The notes under the pieces: generated by a model | Told to the model about the DNA's origin: nothing | The model's input: the letters and a program-made list of their open reading frames with translations, nothing else | Database searches by the model: none | In this document: piece after piece, positions 18,346-26,704 of the stretch | Layout of the letters: each line of letters starts with the position of its first letter | How positions within the stretch are numbered: position 1 is the first letter of the stretch | Made by a program: the position numbers and the translations under genes | Assembly (NCBI GenBank): GCA_964497495.1 | Contig: CAZCCZ010000005.1 | Coordinates: forward strand, 56,611-120,610 | Source of the DNA: CAXXOK01 sp964497495 | Lineage (GTDB): Bacteria; Bacillota; Clostridia; Christensenellales; Aristaeellaceae | DNA length: 64,000 nucleotides | Direction: 5' to 3'

Positions 18346-18466
18346 GCTGTTGTTCCTTTCATGTGCAGCTGCCGATCCGCTCGTCGTTCATCCGGGTGGC
18401 GTGTGGGATGAGCTGTTCGTTCGCGGGTCAGGGGCGATGGGCCCGCCCTCGCACCCTTACGCTTAG

Positions 18467-18506
18467 AAAAAAACGGGGAGGAAAGGGAAGCGTCCCTTTC
18501 CCCCCC
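18467..18506 (-). terminator. Terminator between binding protein and OppB
   Basis: On the minus strand a stem GGAAAGGGA with TCCCTTTCC, extended by flanking G/C pairs, is followed by CCCCG and seven T residues (A-run at 18467-18473 on the plus strand). It lies 16 nt after the binding-protein stop. It should reduce transcription into the permease and ATPase genes, giving binding protein in excess. Confidence 0.82.
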
Positions 18507-18521
18507 TGCTGTCAGCCGGCG

Positions 18522-20423
18522 TTACCGCTGGGTCTTGAAGTACCATGCGTCGCAGTTGAACGGATACCAGAAGTTGTAATCGTAGGCGAAGGTACCCTCG
18601 GTGGGCACGTTGCCCAGATCGTTGCTCAGGATGATGACGCGGGGCGCGACCGTACAGCCGATGAAGAACAGCTGCTTGGTTGTGTAGGTCAAAATTTCCT
18701 TGCCCAGCGTGATGTACTCCTCGGAGCCCATCGGCAGGGTGCAGAACTTCTCGATCTTGTTGTACAGATCGACGATCTCGGCGGGCGGTTCCTCGCCATT
18801 CGCGCCATTGGAGGAGAACCACTGATCCCACAGGGGCGCCTGGCCGATTTCGTCACGGCCGAACGCGGGGCGCATCTTGTTGAAGTGATCGCCGTACAAG
18901 GTGGGCTCGGCCACGCCGTCGAAAGTGAATACCTGCGCCTGGCGCTCGTTGGTGGTGTAGCGCTCGCGAGCGTAGGAGCGCTCCTGTTGCTTGTAGGTGG
19001 TCTTGACGCCGATGGCGGTCCACATTTCGGCAACCATTTCACCCACGGCGTTGAACTCCTCGGTGGACTCCAGAATGATGCTGAAAGGCTTGCCGTCGGG
19101 CATCAGGTAGATGCCGTCGCTGCCTTTAACGCAGCCCAGAGACTCCAGACGCTCGCACGCGCCATCGGGATCGTAGTCGATCATGTACTCACCCATCCAA
19201 TCCTCGTAGAAGGAGGTATTGGCAGGCGGCACGGCCTGGCGCACGGTGGCGAGGCCGAAGTACAAAGTCTCGTTGATCATGTCGCGGTCGATCGCCAGAG
19301 ACATCGCTTCGCGGAAGGTCACGTTGGTAAACAGCGCGCGCAACGTCGGATCCTCGATGGTTTGGTTGAAGGTGAAGCCGGAGTCGCCGCCGCGGCTGTT
19401 GTTGAACAGGTACACGGTGTAGTTGCCCTTGGCTTCGTTTTCCTTGTACAGGGTGTAGTCGGACACGGGCAGGGGATTTTCACCGGCGGCGTCAAGCTCG
19501 CCGTTGATAAGCTTCAGGGTGCGGGTTTGCGCGTCGGCGACGATCACGCTCATCTGCTCGTCGATGTAAGGCAGCTGATTGCCCTCGGCGTCTACCGCGA
19601 AGTAGTAGGCATTGCGCTTAAAGTACTTGTTGCCGTCGGTGTCGATGTTGTACAACACCCAAGGAGTGATATCAGGGCCATAGTCCTTGGTGGTCTGGCC
19701 GCGGTCCATATGGGCGGCGAAGCACAGCTGCCAGCTCTCGTAGCCCTCGCTCTTGGCAATCTCGTCAGCCTTGTCGTTGTACTTGATATGATACTGGCTC
19801 AGGTAGTGCTTGGGTGCCCAGATCGCGTCGTTCGCGGCGGCGCGCTGCATCTTGGTAATAAAGGAAGGCGCCGAGGATTCGAAGGTGACGACGACGGTGT
19901 AATCGTCGGTCTTGGAGATCTTCGCGGTCTGCCACATGTTCACGTTGGTGATGGCAGTCGTCAGCACTTTGGCGACGTCCTCCTGCGTAGCGATGTCCTC
20001 ATACCAGAACACAAAGTCGTCGGCGGTGAAGGGCTCGCCGTCGGACCACTTCATGCCCTCGCGCAGGTGCAGCACATACTCGGTGAAATCGTCGTTCACA
20101 TCGTAGCCCTTGATGATGAAAGGCTCGGTGGTGGAGGTGTCGGGCAGGATGCGCATCAGCGCGACCATGCGCAGGCCCTCGGTGTCCACCTGACCGTGCG
20201 TGGGTCCGAAGCCGCCGGCACGATAGGTGCCGCCGTAGGTGCCAATTTCGGCCGCCTTGGAGACATACGGCTCAGCAGGCAGGCGCTCTTCCACCGGGGG
20301 AAGCGTGCCGGCGGCAACCTCGGCCGCCAGGGTCGGTGCTTCGCCGTAAGTCTTGCCCTCCGCGAACGAGACGGCGGGCAATAAAAGGCAGAGCACCAGA
20401 AGCAAGGAAGCAAATCGTTTCAT
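18522..20423 (-). CDS. Peptide/nickel-type (family 5) solute-binding protein
   Basis: A 633-residue secreted protein. The ATG at 20423 follows AAGGAGG; the 46 upstream in-frame codons are leader. It begins with a signal peptide (MKRFASLLLVLCLLLPAVSFA, cut before EGK). The cysteine in it is not in a lipobox. The mature protein has the SBP_bac_5 pattern: VVTFESSAPSF, SLAIDRDMI, and the dipeptide-binding style C-terminal domain. Over 600 residues is long for OppA and matches the binding proteins of Opp-type transporters that carry oligosaccharides. The neighbouring GH39-like enzyme and sugar isomerase point to a carbohydrate ligand (inference). Confidence 0.92.
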   Translation of the reverse strand: MKRFASLLLVLCLLLPAVSFAEGKTYGEAPTLAAEVAAGTLPPVEERLPAEPYVSKAAEIGTYGGTYRAGGFGPTHGQVDTEGLRMVALMRILPDTSTTEPFIIKGYDVNDDFTEYVLHLREGMKWSDGEPFTADDFVFWYEDIATQEDVAKVLTTAITNVNMWQTAKISKTDDYTVVVTFESSAPSFITKMQRAAANDAIWAPKHYLSQYHIKYNDKADEIAKSEGYESWQLCFAAHMDRGQTTKDYGPDITPWVLYNIDTDGNKYFKRNAYYFAVDAEGNQLPYIDEQMSVIVADAQTRTLKLINGELDAAGENPLPVSDYTLYKENEAKGNYTVYLFNNSRGGDSGFTFNQTIEDPTLRALFTNVTFREAMSLAIDRDMINETLYFGLATVRQAVPPANTSFYEDWMGEYMIDYDPDGACERLESLGCVKGSDGIYLMPDGKPFSIILESTEEFNAVGEMVAEMWTAIGVKTTYKQQERSYARERYTTNERQAQVFTFDGVAEPTLYGDHFNKMRPAFGRDEIGQAPLWDQWFSSNGANGEEPPAEIVDLYNKIEKFCTLPMGSEEYITLGKEILTYTTKQLFFIGCTVAPRVIILSNDLGNVPTEGTFAYDYNFWYPFNCDAWYFKTQR

Positions 20424-20657
20424 ACCCAGAGTCCTCCTTTTTTTATCACGGACGCCCCGCTGCGCCGCGCAAGACTCGACGTCTCTCGATTCGCCCCGCG
20501 CCGGACGCCGCCGTGCGGGGAGAACGGGGAAACGGTTCGCGCCATGCCGCGGATTCAGCAAAACATCCTATATCCGACCCGTGCGGGGCCGGACATGATC
20601 GGGGTTCGGTAGGCCGGTGAGTATGCCCGCTTCCGCGCCGTGTCGGCGCGGCCTGGT

Positions 20658-21269
20658 TCATTTCCGTATGTGATCCGCGCGCACCAACTGGGTCTGCGGC
20701 ACGTCCGCGTTCAGCGTGTGTCCCACCAGCACATCCACATAGTGAACGGAGCCCTTTACGCGGGCGATACCGTGCGGCTGCGTTCCCTCGAAAAACAGAC
20801 TGTCTCCGCGGCGTAGCAAATAAACCTGGCCCGCGACCGCGAAGTTCATCTCACCGTCAAAGATGAAGATGTACTCCTCGCCCGGATGACAGACCAGATG
20901 AGGTTTGACCTCGCCTTCGTTGGCGATAATCAGGATGGGCTGACTGGCCACGTCCGTCAAACCCACCGCCGGATTGAACATCCAGTAGCCCATCTGCGTC
21001 TTGATGAAGCGGCTGAGATCGTCGAACGGATTCACCGTCATCAGAGAAGGCACTTGGTTGTTGCTTTCGATCAGATCGGCTGCCTTGACGTGCAGGGCCG
21101 TCGCAATCTTCTGCAGTGTGGCGATCGCGGGGACGACCGCGCCGTTTTCGACCTTTGAGATCATTCCCTTGCTCAGCGAACAGGCGTCCGCAAGATGCTG
21201 CTGAGTCATGGATTGCTTCAGTCGGACGGCCCTGATGTTCCTACCGATGAGATTTCCCGTTTCGCTCAT
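20658..21269 (-). CDS. XRE-cupin transcriptional regulator
   Basis: A 203-residue protein with an N-terminal XRE HTH (residues about 8-65: IRAVRLKQSMTQQHLADACS and GMISKVENG) and a C-terminal cupin (about 125-195: VCHPGEEYIFIFDGEMNFA, LLRRGDSLFFEG). This domain pair senses a small molecule in the cupin and binds DNA through the HTH. Its own promoter has a perfect 19-bp palindrome between -35 and -10, repeated exactly in the racemase/isomerase intergenic region. I infer that it binds this palindrome and represses itself and the cluster. It lies between the racemase gene and the transporter operon. Confidence 0.9.
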   Translation of the reverse strand: MSETGNLIGRNIRAVRLKQSMTQQHLADACSLSKGMISKVENGAVVPAIATLQKIATALHVKAADLIESNNQVPSLMTVNPFDDLSRFIKTQMGYWMFNPAVGLTDVASQPILIIANEGEVKPHLVCHPGEEYIFIFDGEMNFAVAGQVYLLRRGDSLFFEGTQPHGIARVKGSVHYVDVLVGHTLNADVPQTQLVRADHIRK

Positions 21270-21350
21270 GTTACATTCTCCTCGTCATGTTTCGTTCTCT
21301 GTATTCATTTCGTAAGGAGTGCGTTCCGGGACAATTTCTTCAGTGAATCG

Positions 21351-21379
21351 ATTGTAATTCAACATTGTTGAATTGTCAA
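21351..21379 (-). promoter_or_regulatory. Promoter of the XRE-cupin gene with operator in the spacer
   Basis: Minus strand: TTGACA (21374-21379), 17-bp spacer, TACAAT (21351-21356). The spacer is almost wholly filled by the palindrome AATTCAACATTGTTGAATT (21356-21374 on the plus strand; 9-bp arms, 1-bp centre). A protein bound here would exclude RNA polymerase, so repression is the expected mode. Confidence 0.85.
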
Positions 21380-21588
21380 TAGCAATCCTGAAGATTCTTT
21401 AGCGCAGCTCCTCTGACCCCACGCCAGGCAAGACGTGTCCCGGCAAAGACGCTCCGCTCCGGTGAGAGCCCCCGCACGTCGTTGCGAAGGCATCCGGCAT
21501 ACGAACGCATCGTATGCTGTCAGTATACACGAAACATATAGAAAAGGAACCGCTGTCACGCGATTCCCACGAGGCCTTCCAAACCGGG

Positions 21589-22272
21589 TCAACCCATCGC
21601 CAGCAGCATTTCACGGGCGCGGGTGAAACCGGTGCGGCCGGAATTGTACACGGGCACGCGGGTGTTGGTCAGCTCCTTTTCCAGCACCGACATGGAAACC
21701 TGCGCCATGACGATGGCGTCCACCTGTCTGGACAGGTCGTCGATGGCCTCCAGCAGAAGCTCATTGTGCTTCTTCGGATTACCCTCGCGCAGGAGCTTGA
21801 ACGCCTCGGAGCAAAGCACCGGCACGACCTCCACCTCCCCGCCCGCGTCGGCCGCCGCCTCGTGCAGCAGACGTTCAGAGGACGGCATGGTGGAGGGCAG
21901 CGTCCCCAGCAGGCCTACGCGCTTGCCCTGTTGCACAGCGAGGTCCATCATCGGGCGATCGATGTTCAGCAGCGGTGTACGGATCATCGGCCGGGCGTGC
22001 TGTACGGCCTGATTGAAGGTGGAGCAACCCAGCATGATCAGATCGACTCCCGCCTCCTCCAGAAAGTGACAGTAGGTAGCAAATTTGAAGAAATTCACCT
22101 TCGGAATGGTGCCGATGGGAGCGGCAAGATTATCCCGTTGCACGGTATCATCGCCCAAATGCATGATCTCCACCTCGGGGAGAATTTCCCTGCAGTAGGG
22201 CGCAACGATATTGGCCGTAAATACGGCCGCGTGAATGATACCAAGCGTCTTTCCAACCAGCTTCTGCTCCAT
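21589..22272 (-). CDS. Aspartate/glutamate racemase-superfamily protein
   Basis: A 227-residue protein resembling the Asp/Glu/hydantoin racemase superfamily. One catalytic-type cysteine is visible in LIMLGCSTFNQAV (about residue 84). At the second position, where two-base racemases have another cysteine, this protein reads IVMAQVSMSVLEKEL with no cysteine. That pattern occurs in superfamily members of unassigned function, so a true racemase activity is doubtful; isomerase, decarboxylase or lyase roles are possible. The ATG at 22272 follows AAGGATG. It is divergent from the sugar isomerase and both share an operator region. Confidence 0.75.
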   Translation of the reverse strand: MEQKLVGKTLGIIHAAVFTANIVAPYCREILPEVEIMHLGDDTVQRDNLAAPIGTIPKVNFFKFATYCHFLEEAGVDLIMLGCSTFNQAVQHARPMIRTPLLNIDRPMMDLAVQQGKRVGLLGTLPSTMPSSERLLHEAAADAGGEVEVVPVLCSEAFKLLREGNPKKHNELLLEAIDDLSRQVDAIVMAQVSMSVLEKELTNTRVPVYNSGRTGFTRAREMLLAMG

Positions 22273-22359
22273 AACGTTCCCATCCTTCGTACCTAAATCG
22301 GGTTTCGAATCCCTGTGTAAAGTAGCATATCATAATTTTGGCCGGTTGTGAAGCACTAT

Positions 22360-22400
22360 AATTCAACAATGTTGAATTTTCACTGTCGATGTGATATCAT
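22360..22400 (+). promoter_or_regulatory. Operator and promoter between racemase and sugar isomerase genes
   Basis: AATTCAACAATGTTGAATT (22360-22378) is a perfect palindrome with the same 9-bp arms as the one at 21356-21374. On the plus strand its right arm supplies TTGAAT (22372-22377), followed by a 17-bp spacer and TATCAT (22395-22400), a plausible promoter for the isomerase. On the minus strand TATAGT next to it could serve the racemase gene. One regulator would control both directions. Confidence 0.75.
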
Positions 22401-22435
22401 GACCTTCATGTACTATGGAGATCGGAGGAATGGGC

Positions 22436-23254
22436 GTGCGTTTCGGATACTGTGTTAACATGCTCTCTCTCCCGGGCGGCGACGAGAGCGGCCGGGAATT
22501 TCTACCTCTGATGGCGCGGCTGGGCGTTGATTATGTCGAGCTTCCGCTCGCGCAGATGATGGCCTACGACGCTAACGACTTCGAGCGTCTGTTCGTTGCG
22601 CCGTTGGAGACCTTCGGGCTCGCCTGCCATTGTTGCAATAACTTTCTGCCCGCCTTCCTGCGGCTGACCGGCCCCGAGGCCGATCCTGCCGCAGCGCTCG
22701 CCTACGCGGAAACGGCCATCACCCGCGCGCGTCGGCTGGGCGCGACGAAGATCGTGTTCGGCTCGGCGGGCGCACGGAATTATCCGGCGGGCTTTCCACG
22801 CGAGGAGGCGACAGCGCAGCTCGCGGCGTTGCTGCGCGCGTTGGAGCCCATCGCGGTGGCGGCCGGCATCACACTGGTGCTGGAGCACCTCAACAAGCTG
22901 GAAAGCAACTTGCTTAACTCCCTGCACGAGGGCGTGCGGCTCATGCAATCCGTGAACCTGCCGCATGTGCGTGTACTGTTGGACAACTACCATCTGACGC
23001 TGAACGGCGGCTCGCTAGATGAGCTCCGCGAGGCCGGCGGCGCGCTGCGGCACATCCATCTGGCTCGAACGCTGGGTCGCGGCCTGCCTTGTGCCGGGGA
23101 CGAGGTGGACTGGCGCGCGCTCTTCGGGATGTTACGCGAGATCGGGTACAACGGCGATTGCTCCCTCGAGGCGTATGCGCCGGTCGAAGGCCGCGAGGAG
23201 CGGATCCGGGAGGCGTTGACGTTGGTCCGGACCATGGCGGACTCGAATCGTTAG
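22436..23254 (+). CDS. Sugar phosphate isomerase/epimerase-like TIM-barrel protein
   Basis: A 272-residue protein of the xylose-isomerase-like (AP endonuclease 2) superfamily. The GTG at 22436 lies 7 nt after GGAGG; earlier in-frame ATGs at 22415 and 22430 fit the ribosome site poorly. Metal-ligand type residues are seen in LVLEHLNKLESNLLN (Glu), LLDNYHL (Asp, His), RHIHLARTLGRG (His) and CSLEAYAP (Glu), matching the family's metal centre. It is the only plus-strand gene of the XRE-cupin regulon and probably isomerises or epimerises a sugar released by the imported substrate. Exact substrate unknown. Confidence 0.85.
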   Translation: MRFGYCVNMLSLPGGDESGREFLPLMARLGVDYVELPLAQMMAYDANDFERLFVAPLETFGLACHCCNNFLPAFLRLTGPEADPAAALAYAETAITRARRLGATKIVFGSAGARNYPAGFPREEATAQLAALLRALEPIAVAAGITLVLEHLNKLESNLLNSLHEGVRLMQSVNLPHVRVLLDNYHLTLNGGSLDELREAGGALRHIHLARTLGRGLPCAGDEVDWRALFGMLREIGYNGDCSLEAYAPVEGREERIREALTLVRTMADSNR

Positions 23255-23263
23255 CGTCCAGGG

Positions 23264-23298
23264 AAACGGCCAGGGGCATTATGCTCCATGGCCGTTTT
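23264..23298 (+). terminator. Terminator after the sugar isomerase gene
   Basis: AAACGGCCA (23264-23272) pairs with TGGCCGTTT (23289-23297) across a 16-nt loop and ends in TTTT. It lies 10 nt after the isomerase stop. Confidence 0.75.
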
Positions 23299-23325
23299 GG
23301 GTGTCCCCCGAAAAGTGGTATAATT

Positions 23326-23451
23326 TTATAAGAAAAACAGATCCAGCGTGCGGGCGGGGTGAACAAATCCGTGTTTGGGCACGATCAGCTTTCCGCCGTT
23401 CAGATACCGTACCGCCGTCGTGCGGCGAACCCTTAGATAAAGCATTTCCAT
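23326..23451 (-). pseudogene. Truncated AraC-family regulator, N-terminal 41 codons
   Basis: A minus-strand ATG at 23451 follows GGAAAGGGT and opens a 41-codon frame that stops at 23326. The peptide (RYLNGGKLIVPKHGFVHP, then ARTLDLFFL) matches the start of the AraC-family sugar-sensing cupin domain, where a proline/histidine segment precedes RTLDxxVLxxV. The rest of the sensor and the whole DNA-binding domain are gone; the truncation runs into the isomerase terminator. A minus promoter remains: TTGTCT (23502-23507), 18 bp, TATACT (23478-23483). So the divergent GH127 gene has lost its local regulator, probably by a deletion joining two loci. Confidence 0.6.
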
Positions 23452-23549
23452 ACCCTTTCCGCCGGTTTCAGGATTCCAGTATAGCAGAGGCGCCTTTGAT
23501 AAGACAAGAAAAAACTAAGTTTAAGACACCTTATCTCCCTGCCTGTGGG

Positions 23550-23577
23550 TTGTTTTCGCGTACGATTCTTCTATACT
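23550..23577 (+). promoter_or_regulatory. Candidate promoter of the GH127 gene
   Basis: TTGTTT (23550-23555), 16-bp spacer, TATACT (23572-23577), about 70 bp before the ATG at 23649. It is moderately close to consensus. Confidence 0.5.
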
Positions 23578-23648
23578 ATAGGCGACTGGCGCGGGGCTGC
23601 GGTTCCGCTTCCGTTTATAAAGATAACAGAAAGCCGGTGACATTGCGT

Positions 23649-25562
23649 ATGAAGAATAATGGAATCACCGACCGGGGCAACTGCGGGCGCGCGGACGTCC
23701 GGTTGTCCGGCGGGTTTCTGGGCCCGTTTATCCGGCGTATCCGCGACGTGGTGCTGCCCTACCAGTGGGAAGTGCTCAACGATCGGGTGGAGACGGCGGA
23801 ACCGTCCCACTGTATGGAGAACTTCCGCGTCGCCTCCGGCCGGAGCCGGGGCGAGCACTACGGCATGGTCTTTCAGGACAGCGACGCGGCCAAATGGCTG
23901 GAGGCGGTAGCCTGCCAGCTAGCGCAGGCGCGGGACGACGCGCTGGAGAAGGCCGCGGACGAGGCCATCGAGGAGATCGTGGCGGCCCAGCAGCCGGACG
24001 GCTATCTGGATACCTACTATATCTGCACGGGGTTGGATAAACGGTGGACGAACCTGAAAGACCACCACGAGCTTTACTGCGCCGGGCATATGATGGAGGC
24101 GGGCGTCGCCTATTATCAGGCGACCGGCAAGCGCAGGCTGCTGGATGCGATGATCCGTCTGGCCGACCACATCGACGGTGTTTTCGGCCCGAAGGAAGGC
24201 CAGTTGAAGGGGTATCCGGGGCACGAGGAAATTGAGCTGGCGCTGTGCAAGCTGTACGACGTAACCGGCGAAGCGCGGTACCTACGGCTAGCGGAATACT
24301 TTATCAACCAGCGCGGCGCGAAGCCGGATTATTTCGAGGCGGAAAGCGCACGGCGGGGCGAGGCCTCCGCTTACCGGGAGTTTTTCGGCCCCGAATATTT
24401 TCAGAATCATCTGCCCGTCCGGGAGCAGGCAACGGCGGAGGGTCACGCCGTGCGCCTGCTGTACCTGCTTTCCGGCATGGCGGACGTGGCCGCGCGCACG
24501 GGAGACGCCTCGCTGTGGGCGGCCTGCGAACGCCTGTACGGGGATGTGACCAAACGCCGCATGTACGTAACCGGCGGGGTGGGCTCCACGCACGTGGGCG
24601 AGGCCGTCACGTTCGACTACGACCTGCCCAACGATACCGTATACGGGGAAACCTGCGCATCCATCGCGCTGATCTTCGCCGCGCGGCGTATGCTGGCGCA
24701 CAGGCCGGACGGCTGCTTCGGGGACGTGATGGACAGGGCGCTGTACAACACCTGCCTTGCCAGCATGAGCCTGGACGGAAAGCATTTCTTCTACGTCAAT
24801 CCGCTGGAAGTGGTGCCGGAAGCGTCCCGCAGGGACCCCGGCAAGCGCCACGTGCTTCCCGTACGCCCCGCGTGGTTCGGCTGCGCGTGCTGCCCGCCCA
24901 ATCTGGCGCGGTTGCTGTCCTCGCTGGGCTCGTACCAGTACGACGTGTCGGGCCGGGACGTATACGCGCACCTGTACCTGAACGGGGAAGCCGATCTGGT
25001 GGTGGACGGCTGCCCCGTGTCGCTGCGCATGGAGACGGAGTATCCGGCGGACGGGCGGATCCGCATCCGGGCGGGTGCGGGGGATTACGTCCTGCGCCTG
25101 CGCATACCGGCGTGGTGTGACGATTTTCACCTTACGCGAAACGGCGCGGAAGTTCCGGCGAAGCCCGAAAACGGCTACGTGTCGCTGCCCGGGCCTTTCG
25201 GCGGCGATAGGTTGGAACTGACGCTTCCCATGCCTGCCTGCCGGTGCTACGCCAGTCCCCTTGTGCGGGCGGACACGGCCCGGGTGTGCGTAACGCGCGG
25301 GCCGGTGGTCTACTGCCTGGAGGAAGCCGACAACGGCCGGAACCTGCACCTGCTGGAACTTCCGAAAAGCGCCGCGCTCCGCTGCCTGCCGGACGGAACC
25401 GTCGTGGCCGAGGGCAGCCGCCTCACGCCGACCGGCGACGCGCTGTACACGCGCGACGTTCCTTGGCGGCGGGATGAAACGAAGCTGACGTTCATCCCCT
25501 ATTACCGCTGGGCCAACCGAGGGGAAAACGAAATGACCGTATGGGTGCGGGAAAGCGAATAG
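23649..25562 (+). CDS. Glycoside hydrolase family 127 protein (beta-L-arabinofuranosidase type)
   Basis: A 637-residue enzyme of the former DUF1680 family. Start at the ATG at 23649; the longer frame upstream crosses the promoter and an AraC remnant. The zinc-cysteine centre of GH127 is intact: Glu334 and Cys336 in YGETCAS, then Cys414 and Cys415 in WFGCACCPPN, which align with Glu338, Cys340, Cys417 and Cys418 of Bifidobacterium HypBA1 (Cys417 is the nucleophile there). Length also fits. There is no signal peptide, so it probably acts on imported arabinofuranosyl oligosaccharides. It stands alone with its own promoter; the divergent regulator is truncated. GH127 also holds members with other specificities, so the sugar is inferred. 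Confidence 0.88.
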   Translation: MKNNGITDRGNCGRADVRLSGGFLGPFIRRIRDVVLPYQWEVLNDRVETAEPSHCMENFRVASGRSRGEHYGMVFQDSDAAKWLEAVACQLAQARDDALEKAADEAIEEIVAAQQPDGYLDTYYICTGLDKRWTNLKDHHELYCAGHMMEAGVAYYQATGKRRLLDAMIRLADHIDGVFGPKEGQLKGYPGHEEIELALCKLYDVTGEARYLRLAEYFINQRGAKPDYFEAESARRGEASAYREFFGPEYFQNHLPVREQATAEGHAVRLLYLLSGMADVAARTGDASLWAACERLYGDVTKRRMYVTGGVGSTHVGEAVTFDYDLPNDTVYGETCASIALIFAARRMLAHRPDGCFGDVMDRALYNTCLASMSLDGKHFFYVNPLEVVPEASRRDPGKRHVLPVRPAWFGCACCPPNLARLLSSLGSYQYDVSGRDVYAHLYLNGEADLVVDGCPVSLRMETEYPADGRIRIRAGAGDYVLRLRIPAWCDDFHLTRNGAEVPAKPENGYVSLPGPFGGDRLELTLPMPACRCYASPLVRADTARVCVTRGPVVYCLEEADNGRNLHLLELPKSAALRCLPDGTVVAEGSRLTPTGDALYTRDVPWRRDETKLTFIPYYRWANRGENEMTVWVRESE

Positions 25563-25565
25563 GAA

Positions 25566-25592
25566 CGGTGCCCCGGTACGACCAGGGCACCG
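25566..25592. terminator. Hairpin after the GH127 gene
   Basis: CGGTGCCC (25566-25573) pairs with GGGCACCG (25585-25592). It lies a few bases after the GH127 stop. No T-tract follows, so termination efficiency is uncertain. Confidence 0.5.
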
Positions 25593-25634
25593 GGCCGACC
25601 GCCGTTCGGGTGGGGGTAAGGCTTAAGCGGAATA

Positions 25635-25685
25635 ATCCTTTCCGTTCAATGGTGGGGTTCATACCGCCAAACAAGCGGAAAGGAT
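25635..25685. repeat. Inverted repeat in the debris zone after GH127
   Basis: ATCCTTTCCG (25635-25644) is exactly repeated inverted as CGGAAAGGAT (25676-25685), 31 bp apart. A 43-codon open frame with an ATG at 25694 follows (MAESLADIKRAGRY...), not recognised. The stretch 25593-26020 contains no supported intact gene; it may be remains of a mobile element. Confidence 0.4.
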
Positions 25686-25983
25686 GTTGTTTTATGGCGG
25701 AAAGTTTAGCAGATATAAAGCGGGCAGGCAGGTATCCTGTCGCATTCACGCCAAAGCATGGGAGAAAGATCATCTGTCACAAGCAACGAAAGGATACTCA
25801 AGGGATTTATCAGAGACCTGCGTAAATGGAAAGAGGCGAGAATGATCGAGGGGCGCCGGACTTCCGCGGCACGGTATGCCGGGTGGGGAAGGCAAGCATA
25901 CGAAATATCCCAAAGCGGAGCCATACAGAAACGCCGAGCGATCCTTTCGTACGTTTGCGGATCGCGCGGCGTTCTTGCATACC

Positions 25984-26009
25984 GAAAACCGCCGACCTGG
26001 CCGGTCGGT
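25984..26009 (-). terminator. Terminator of the SIS-domain remnant
   Basis: On the minus strand CCGACC and GGTCGG form a short stem around GGCCA, followed by CGGTTTTCGG. It sits just after the stop of the SIS-domain remnant and is probably that gene's original terminator. Confidence 0.55.
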
Positions 26010-26020
26010 GTTTATTTCCT

Positions 26021-26395
26021 TTACCCCGTCACTTTGCTGAGCCCTCTTGGGTGATCCGGGCCGAACCCCTTGAGCAACGCCAGCTTGCAGGCGAAAAGCT
26101 GTAAAAGCGCCATCACGGTAAAAGCGGCTTCCGGCCCGTCCGTTCCCTCCGGCAACAGCAGGCTCGCGTCGTAAGCCATCGCCAGTTCCGGGTCCGCGGT
26201 GAAAGCCAGCAGGTCGCTGCCCGTCCGGCGGTATTTTTATAGAATCGTCCGGGCATCCGCGCGCGTGGCCTGGTCGGCGTCGATCGGCAGCACGGGCGCG
26301 TCCTTCTCCAGCATGGCCACGGAGCCGTGCAGAAAATCGATGACCGAGAAGGGACGCGCATCGATATAGGAGGATTCGTTGATCTTCAGGCACCC
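26021..26395 (-). pseudogene. C-terminal remnant of a SIS-domain sugar isomerase/deglycase (GlmS/AgaS-like)
   Basis: Two minus-strand frames together encode the end of a SIS-domain protein. One reads CLKINESSYIDARPFSVIDF and LHGSVAMLEKDAPVLPIDAD; after a stop at about 26238 another frame reads DLLAFTADPELAMAYDASLL and LALLKGFGPDHPRGLSKVTG, then TAA at 26021. Both match the family (LKLKETxYxxAExxxxxEFxHGPxAM... and KGxNPDxPRGLSKVTxT). So there is a frameshift near 26238, and sequence before about 26395 no longer matches, so the N-terminal two thirds are lost. From 26396 to 26610 nothing recognisable is seen. Confidence 0.65.
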
Positions 26396-26610
26396 TTCCC
26401 GGCCTTTGCGTTCCCGTGCCGAAGCGGGTAGGGGCCGGCTAACCGTTTCTATTGCGTATCGGCGCTCTGAATGCGGTATCCCGTATTGCCAATTTCGTAA
26501 GGCAGACGTTTTACAGTTCATTTTTTCCCATTGGTTCGGCCTGTACGCCGCTTTTTCGATTCGCGGTGTGGCCCCGTATTTCATCCTCCGTGACCAACGG
26601 CTCCAGAGAA

Positions 26611-26650
26611 ACGAACAATATCGAACAAACGTATAGCATACAAACGATAA
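26611..26650. promoter_or_regulatory. Candidate DeoR-family operator repeats
   Basis: The motif CGAACA occurs at 26612 and 26622 and ACAAACG at 26625 and 26640; CAAACAAAACGAACA is also found at 26715-26729. These direct repeats flank the promoter at 26676-26704, in the style of DeoR-family operators. The exact operator boundaries are inferred. Confidence 0.4.
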
Positions 26651-26675
26651 TTAGTCAAATACACACATTACCGTA

Positions 26676-26704
26676 TTGACATCAAACAACAATGGTACTA
26701 TAAT
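26676..26704 (+). promoter_or_regulatory. Consensus promoter of the DeoR-led operon
   Basis: TTGACA (26676-26681), 17-bp spacer, TATAAT (26699-26704): both hexamers are exact. It lies about 92 bp before the DeoR gene and is bracketed by CGAACA/ACAAACG repeats. Confidence 0.85.

Noticed and set aside
18273..20384. 703-codon plus-strand open frame opposite the family 5 binding protein
   Set aside because: It is fully antisense to a gene with signal peptide, ribosome site and family motifs; its product shows no recognisable domain. Long antisense frames are expected in GC-rich coding DNA.
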